Part shown: one piece after another, positions 60,508 to 64,000 of the stretch
How positions within the stretch are numbered: position 1 is the first letter of the stretch
Layout of the letters: each line of letters starts with the position of its first letter
Assembly: GCF_036226525.1 (NCBI RefSeq)
Contig: NZ_CP108487.1
Coordinates: 4,650,001-4,714,000 of the forward strand
Direction: 5' to 3'
Source: Kribbella sp. NBC_01245
GTDB lineage: Bacteria; Actinomycetota; Actinomycetes; Propionibacteriales; Kribbellaceae
DNA length: 64,000 bases
Program-made: the position numbers and the translations under genes
Notes under the pieces: generated by a model
What the model saw: the letters and a program-made list of their open reading frames with translations, nothing else
Told to the model about the DNA's origin: nothing
Databases searched by the model: none

Positions 60508-60513
60508 TATAAT
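60508..60513 (+). promoter_or_regulatory. -10 box of the DUF222/HNH gene
   Basis: Consensus TATAAT ending 7 bases before the ATG, with no ribosome binding site between, so the transcript probably starts on the ATG. No clear -35 box. Confidence 0.6.
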
Positions 60514-60520
60514 CGCTAGT

Positions 60521-62278
60521 ATGTTCGATAACGGTGTTGATGAGCTCGACGTGGACCAGACCCTGGACCGCGCCGCCGCCTCGCGCGCCCGCATCGCGGC
60601 CGACGAAGCCGAGTCGCTGCTGCTCGCCCTGCACTACACCGACCTCAACGCCACCGTCGAACCCCCACCCGGCGGCGAGATCGTGCCGGGAGTGGAACGG
60701 CTGCGCGTGTATGGCGGTGAGGGCTGCCCGCCGATCGCCGAATTCTGTGCCCAGGAATTCGGCTGGCGGCTCGGCATGTCCCACGGCGCCGCGGCCGCCT
60801 ACCTCGGCGAAGCCCTCGCGCTGCGCCACCGGTTCCCGAAAATCCTCGCCCAGGTCCTGGCCGGCAACGCCGAAGCCTGGCGGGCCCGCTCGATCGCCCG
60901 CACCTGCCTCTCCCTGAGTTTGGCGGCGGCCGGCATCGTGGACGCCAAGATCCACGCCATCATCAACACCGTCACCCCGTCACGGCTGAAGGTGTTCGTG
61001 AAGGCGGCCAAAATGCAGGCCGACCCCGCCAAGGCCCAAGCCGACGCCGACCTCTACGCCCGCCAACGCGGCGTGTGGCTGGGCCAATCCAACGACCACG
61101 GCACGAAATCCGTCATCGCCCGCACCGCAACCGGTGACGCCATCCGTTTCGATGCCGCCGTCGACGAACTCGCCGAGATCATGGCCCAGGAGGGCGAGCC
61201 CGGCTCCCACCAGCAACTCCGCGCCAAGGCCGTCGGACTGCTAGCCGACCCCGCCGTCGCCCTAGACCTGCGCGAACACGGCCGCCGCAAAGCCCGCAAG
61301 AACGCCGCCCAGACCACTGAGGGCTTCGCAGAACACTGCACCAGCGGCAGCGGCAGCGACAGCGACCACGAATACAGCGACGGCGAGCACGGCAACGGCC
61401 AGGGCGGCAACAGCGAGTACGAGTGCGGCCAGGGTGACATCGGCGGCGACAGTGCGCGCACTGCCGATACACGCGGCCCGCAGCAGGCGCCCGGCGGCCA
61501 CACCGCCGATGGCGGCAGCGGCAGCGGCAGCGGCAGCGGCAGCCACGAATACAGCGACGGCGACGGCGACGGCGACGTGCCGGTTGACCGGTTGGTTGCC
61601 GGCTTCAAGGCCCGTAACCGCAGCCGCGGTCTCGGGCGGGCACCGCACACCTTCTACGTACACATCAGCCAGGAATCACTCGCCAGCGGTCAAGGGATCG
61701 TACGGGTCGAAGGCATCGGCCCGATGCTGGTCTCAGACCTGAAAGAACTCATCGCCGGTGACGCCGTCACCCTCAAGCCAGTGATCGATCTGCGTGAACA
61801 GCTCAGTGCTGGTTCCTACGAAATTCCGCAGCGGATCAGGGAATGGGTGAAACTGCGCTACCCAACCCCGATGGAGCCCTGGTCCACCGGCGAAACCACC
61901 TTCTCCACCGACCTCGACCACGTCGTGCCCTACGACAAGAACGGCCCACCAGGCCAAACGAGCACCCGGAACCTGCTTCCGGTGACACGCACACCCCACC
62001 GGGCCAAAACCCACGGTGGCCTGCGTAATGCCCTCCTGCCCGACGGCAGCGTCGAATGGACCACCCCACGCGGCGCCCGCTACCTGGTGGTCGACCACAC
62101 CGGCACCCACTACCTCGGCCAAGTCAACCTCACCACCGGCGAACTCACCCCACCACCACGGCAGAAGAGAGGGAAATCAGCTGGCAAGACCAAACGGAAG
62201 ACAGGCAAGAGAATCGGCAAAGACCAGCCGAGCCGAATCGATTTCACCACAAAGGAGACGCCAAAAGACTGCAACTGA
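60521..62278 (+). CDS. DUF222 / HNH endonuclease-like protein (585 aa)
   Basis: A member of the actinobacterial DUF222 (13E12-like) family, which is multi-copy in many genomes. Residues 1-250 are the helical DUF222 domain (AEAWRARSIARTCLS, RFDAAVDELAEIMAQ). A Gly/Ser/Asp-rich, low-complexity linker (about 275-350, GSGSGSGSGS and GDGDGD) interrupts it. The C-terminal HNH domain has DLDHVVPYDKNGPPGQTS and TRNLLPVTRTPHRAKTHGG, with His ligands but no Cys pairs. A lysine-rich tail ends the protein. Nuclease activity and role are unproved; mobile-element association is common. Confidence 0.9.
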   Translation: MFDNGVDELDVDQTLDRAAASRARIAADEAESLLLALHYTDLNATVEPPPGGEIVPGVERLRVYGGEGCPPIAEFCAQEFGWRLGMSHGAAAAYLGEALALRHRFPKILAQVLAGNAEAWRARSIARTCLSLSLAAAGIVDAKIHAIINTVTPSRLKVFVKAAKMQADPAKAQADADLYARQRGVWLGQSNDHGTKSVIARTATGDAIRFDAAVDELAEIMAQEGEPGSHQQLRAKAVGLLADPAVALDLREHGRRKARKNAAQTTEGFAEHCTSGSGSDSDHEYSDGEHGNGQGGNSEYECGQGDIGGDSARTADTRGPQQAPGGHTADGGSGSGSGSGSHEYSDGDGDGDVPVDRLVAGFKARNRSRGLGRAPHTFYVHISQESLASGQGIVRVEGIGPMLVSDLKELIAGDAVTLKPVIDLREQLSAGSYEIPQRIREWVKLRYPTPMEPWSTGETTFSTDLDHVVPYDKNGPPGQTSTRNLLPVTRTPHRAKTHGGLRNALLPDGSVEWTTPRGARYLVVDHTGTHYLGQVNLTTGELTPPPRQKRGKSAGKTKRKTGKRIGKDQPSRIDFTTKETPKDCN

Positions 62279-62322
62279 TAGATGAAGGGACAGCAAAGCC
62301 GGGGCATCGCTGGGCGTGCCGG

Positions 62323-62353
62323 TCGGGCGGCATCCCCGTGGAATGCCGCCCGA
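62323..62353 (+). terminator. Terminator of the DUF222/HNH gene
   Basis: Perfect 11-bp stem TCGGGCGGCAT (62323-62333) and complement (62343-62353) between convergent genes. Confidence 0.8.
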
Positions 62354-62394
62354 TGGGGTGGTACAGGCCGCCGCCCTGGGCTCCGGTGGCACCG

Positions 62395-63102
62395 TCAGGC
62401 TGGGGGCATGAGGACGGTGTCGATCAGGTAGACGGTTGCGTTGGCGGTCTTAACGCCGCCGCAGATGACCTTGGACTTGCCGATGGTGAGGGCGTCGGTG
62501 GTGCCGGTGACGGTGAGTTCGCCGCCTTGGACGGTCTTGTGTTTGCCGGCGATGGCGTCGGGGGCGATCTGGCCGGGGAGCACGTGGTAGGTCAGGATCT
62601 TGGTCAGCGTTTTGTCGTCGGTCTTGAGGCCGTTGACGGTCGCCGGCGGGATCTTGGCGAACGCGGTGTCGACTGGGGCGAAGACGGTGAAGTCGCCGCC
62701 GTTGAGGGTGTCGACCAGGTTGACCTTCGGGTTCAGCTTGCCGGAGACGGCGGCGACCAGCGTCTTCAGCAGCGGGTTGTTGCTGGCGGCAACGGCTACC
62801 GGGTCCTGGGCCATGCCTTCGACCGAGCCCTTGCCTGCCGGTACGGCCTTGGCGTAGGCGGCGCAACCCGGTCCGACCAGATCCGCCATCGGGTCGGCCG
62901 TGGTCGGCTCCGAGGAGGGGGCCGACGAAGGTGCGGAGGACGGTGCCGAGGTGGGAGCGGTCGAGCCGCTGCCTGCGTTGCCGGCGTTGTCCTCACTGCC
63001 ACACGCGACGGTGGCGAAGAGCAGGGCTACTGCCGAGGCGGCGATACCGGCGCGGCGGATGGTGGCCTGGCGGATGGTGGCGCGGTGGATGGTGTTCGAC
63101 AT
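62395..63102 (-). CDS. FAS1 (fasciclin) domain lipoprotein (235 aa)
   Basis: The lipobox VACGS gives Cys34. A Ser/Pro/Ala-rich linker (residues 45-70) carries one FAS1 domain: GDFTVFAPVDTAFAKIPP is the H1 box, LTYHVLPGQIAP the H2-YH box, and VYLIDTVLMPP the end. FAS1 domains mediate cell-surface adhesion. ATG 63102 behind AAGGAG. It follows a molybdoenzyme gene on the same strand, as FAS1 and sulfite-oxidase-type genes often do in actinobacteria. Confidence 0.92.
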   Translation of the reverse strand: MSNTIHRATIRQATIRRAGIAASAVALLFATVACGSEDNAGNAGSGSTAPTSAPSSAPSSAPSSEPTTADPMADLVGPGCAAYAKAVPAGKGSVEGMAQDPVAVAASNNPLLKTLVAAVSGKLNPKVNLVDTLNGGDFTVFAPVDTAFAKIPPATVNGLKTDDKTLTKILTYHVLPGQIAPDAIAGKHKTVQGGELTVTGTTDALTIGKSKVICGGVKTANATVYLIDTVLMPPA

Positions 63103-63160
63103 GACGGTCGTTCTCCTTAGGTTGAGGTCGTACAGGTGGGAGGTGCGCTTGCGGCGGATC

Positions 63161-63257
63161 GTGGGGGCGCGCGGTCGTGGGGCGCGGCGTGGGGCGCGGC
63201 GTGGGGCGCGGTCGTGGGCGCGGGCGTGGGCGCGGTGGTGGGCGCGGTGGTGGGTGG
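63161..63257. repeat. Low-complexity GTGGGCGCG repeat between molybdoenzyme and FAS1 genes
   Basis: About eight degenerate units of roughly GCGTGGGGCGCG or GTGGTGGGCGCG run from 63161 to the molybdoenzyme stop. No reading frame is supported. Strong G/C strand bias; may form G-rich structure. Confidence 0.7.
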
Positions 63258-64000
63258 TCATTCGGCGGTCACCACGACGTTGTGTTGGCCGGTTGAGCCG
63301 TTGGGGCGGGGGCGGGCGCGGTCGGCGGTTTGGAGTTGGCCGTCGCCGTCGGTGGCGCGGACGGTGAGTTTGTGGTTGCCCGGGGTGGCGTTCCACTGGA
63401 AGGTCCATTGGCGCCAGGTGTCGATGGAGGCCTCGGCGGCGAGGTTCGCGGGCTGCCAGTCGCCGTCGTCGACCTGAACCTCGACCTTGGTGATGCCGCG
63501 ACGTTGGGACCACGCCACCCCGGCGGCGACCGCGGCACCGGCCTTGATGGTCGCGAAAGCCTTGGGTACGTCGATTCGGGAGGAGGTCTTGATGGGTGCT
63601 TCGACGGCCCAGTCGCGTTCGGTCCAGTAGGCGGTGAAGTCGGCGAAACGGGTGACCTCGAAGTCGACGATCCACTTGGTCGCCGAGACGTATCCGTACA
63701 GACCAGGCACGACCATCCGGACCGGGAAGCCGTGGTCGAAGGGCAACGGCTCGCCGTTCATGGCAAGGGCGAACAGCGCATCCCGGCCGTCCCGTAAGGC
63801 CGCGAGCGGAGTGCCGATGGTCAGGCCGTCCACACTGGTCGACTTGACCGCGTCGGCGCCGGGGCGTACGCCTGCCTCCTTGAGGATCTCCTCGATCGGT
63901 ACGCCGATCCAGCGCGCGTTTCCGACGTACGGGCCGCCGACCTCGTTCGAAACGCACGTCAGGGTGATGTCGCGTTCGACCAGCGGGCGGCCGAGCAGGT
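63258..64000 (-). CDS. Sulfite-oxidase-type molybdopterin oxidoreductase (partial, 3' part)
   Basis: The 5' end lies beyond the window; about 247 residues are visible. ITLTCVSNEVGG has the Mo-ligand Cys; HGFPVRMVVPGLYG, SATKWIVDFEVT and the C-terminal Mo-co dimerisation domain (KVEVQVDDGDWQPA, TFQWNATPG) are typical. It is a sulfite-oxidase-like enzyme of unknown substrate, probably exported with a membrane part upstream as in relatives. It precedes the FAS1 gene. Second molybdoenzyme in this window (compare 5365-6504). Confidence 0.9.
   Translation of the reverse strand, partial: LLGRPLVERDITLTCVSNEVGGPYVGNARWIGVPIEEILKEAGVRPGADAVKSTSVDGLTIGTPLAALRDGRDALFALAMNGEPLPFDHGFPVRMVVPGLYGYVSATKWIVDFEVTRFADFTAYWTERDWAVEAPIKTSSRIDVPKAFATIKAGAAVAAGVAWSQRRGITKVEVQVDDGDWQPANLAAEASIDTWRQWTFQWNATPGNHKLTVRATDGDGQLQTADRARPRPNGSTGQHNVVVTAE

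Larger units (their letters stand above)
60209..60520. other. Gene-free region (312 bp) with a strong hairpin
   Basis: Holds a perfect 13-bp stem CCGGGTGGCCGGC (60264-60276) with its complement at 60288-60300, suited as a terminator for the unknown gene before it, and a TATAAT box (60508-60513) 7 bases before the ATG of the HNH gene. No gene is seen. Confidence 0.7.

Noticed and set aside
1..64000. tRNA, rRNA or complete prophage/insertion sequence
   Set aside because: No cloverleaf, rRNA core, transposase or phage structural gene was recognised on either strand.

Overview
This 64 kb window comes from the chromosome of a very GC-rich actinobacterium. Four things support that reading: a mycothiol synthase (mshD), a Streptomyces-type GlnR, a DUF222/HNH endonuclease, and many GTG starts, several placed 6-8 bases behind a TANNNT-like -10 box (leaderless genes). 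The frequent CGTAC words and the gene set look most like Kribbella or another Nocardioidaceae-type genus. That assignment is inference, because no rRNA gene is present.

Layout. 1-7.8 kb: a truncated gene for a very charged protein, three small unknown or membrane genes, a NarL-type two-component pair, a cytochrome b/molybdopterin oxidoreductase with a membrane partner, and a BKACE enzyme. 7.9-15.2 kb: dtd, two exported proteins, a sulfur operon (DUF4395, rhodanese, DUF1416) headed by a tiny leader-peptide gene, a thioredoxin-like protein, a fructosamine-kinase-like protein, then about 0.9 kb of nested palindromes and tandem repeats with no convincing gene. 15.2-23.6 kb: arfB, a three-gene operon of membrane-anchored proteins, a large subtilase, a membrane protein, a MoaD/ThiS protein divergent from glnR, and a small membrane protein. 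23.6-30.3 kb: an AAA_14/DUF4143 ATPase behind four 23-bp-spaced repeats, a secreted 5'-nucleotidase, mshD, and an AbiE-like toxin-antitoxin pair bracketed by direct repeats.

30.4-42.7 kb: esterase, ppk1, a MutT1-like Nudix/histidine-phosphatase protein, a GNAT acetyltransferase, a lipoprotein, an I36-type inhibitor-like protein, an atypical LuxR regulator, a bifunctional-nuclease-domain protein, three tandem secreted paralogs and one more exported protein. 42.8-49.9 kb: the pstSCAB phosphate ABC operon, two proteins with PGQ-repeat N-termini (DUF4190-like and RDD) on either side of a DUF2752 protein, and a ComB-like phosphatase. 49.9-60.2 kb: a SatD-like regulator with a membrane partner, thiC under a TPP riboswitch, an acyltransferase, the Pit/DUF47 phosphate system, two DUF202 proteins, a GH3 lipoprotein with a MarR regulator, an ion-channel-like protein, a thioesterase and an unknown protein. 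60.5-64 kb: a DUF222/HNH endonuclease, a FAS1 lipoprotein, and the 3' part of a sulfite-oxidase-type molybdoenzyme that runs off the window.

Phosphate is the clearest functional theme. High-affinity Pst, low-affinity Pit with its DUF47 partner, polyphosphate kinase and an exported nucleotidase all lie here, and GTTCA(C/T)C words resembling streptomycete PHO boxes occur upstream of pstS, the DUF47-Pit operon and ppk1. The best candidates for something undescribed are the palindrome cluster at 14.3-15.2 kb, the repeat-flanked AbiE-like pair at 28.4-30.3 kb whose first member carries a nuclease-like E-x-K motif, and the repeat array in front of the AAA_14 ATPase.
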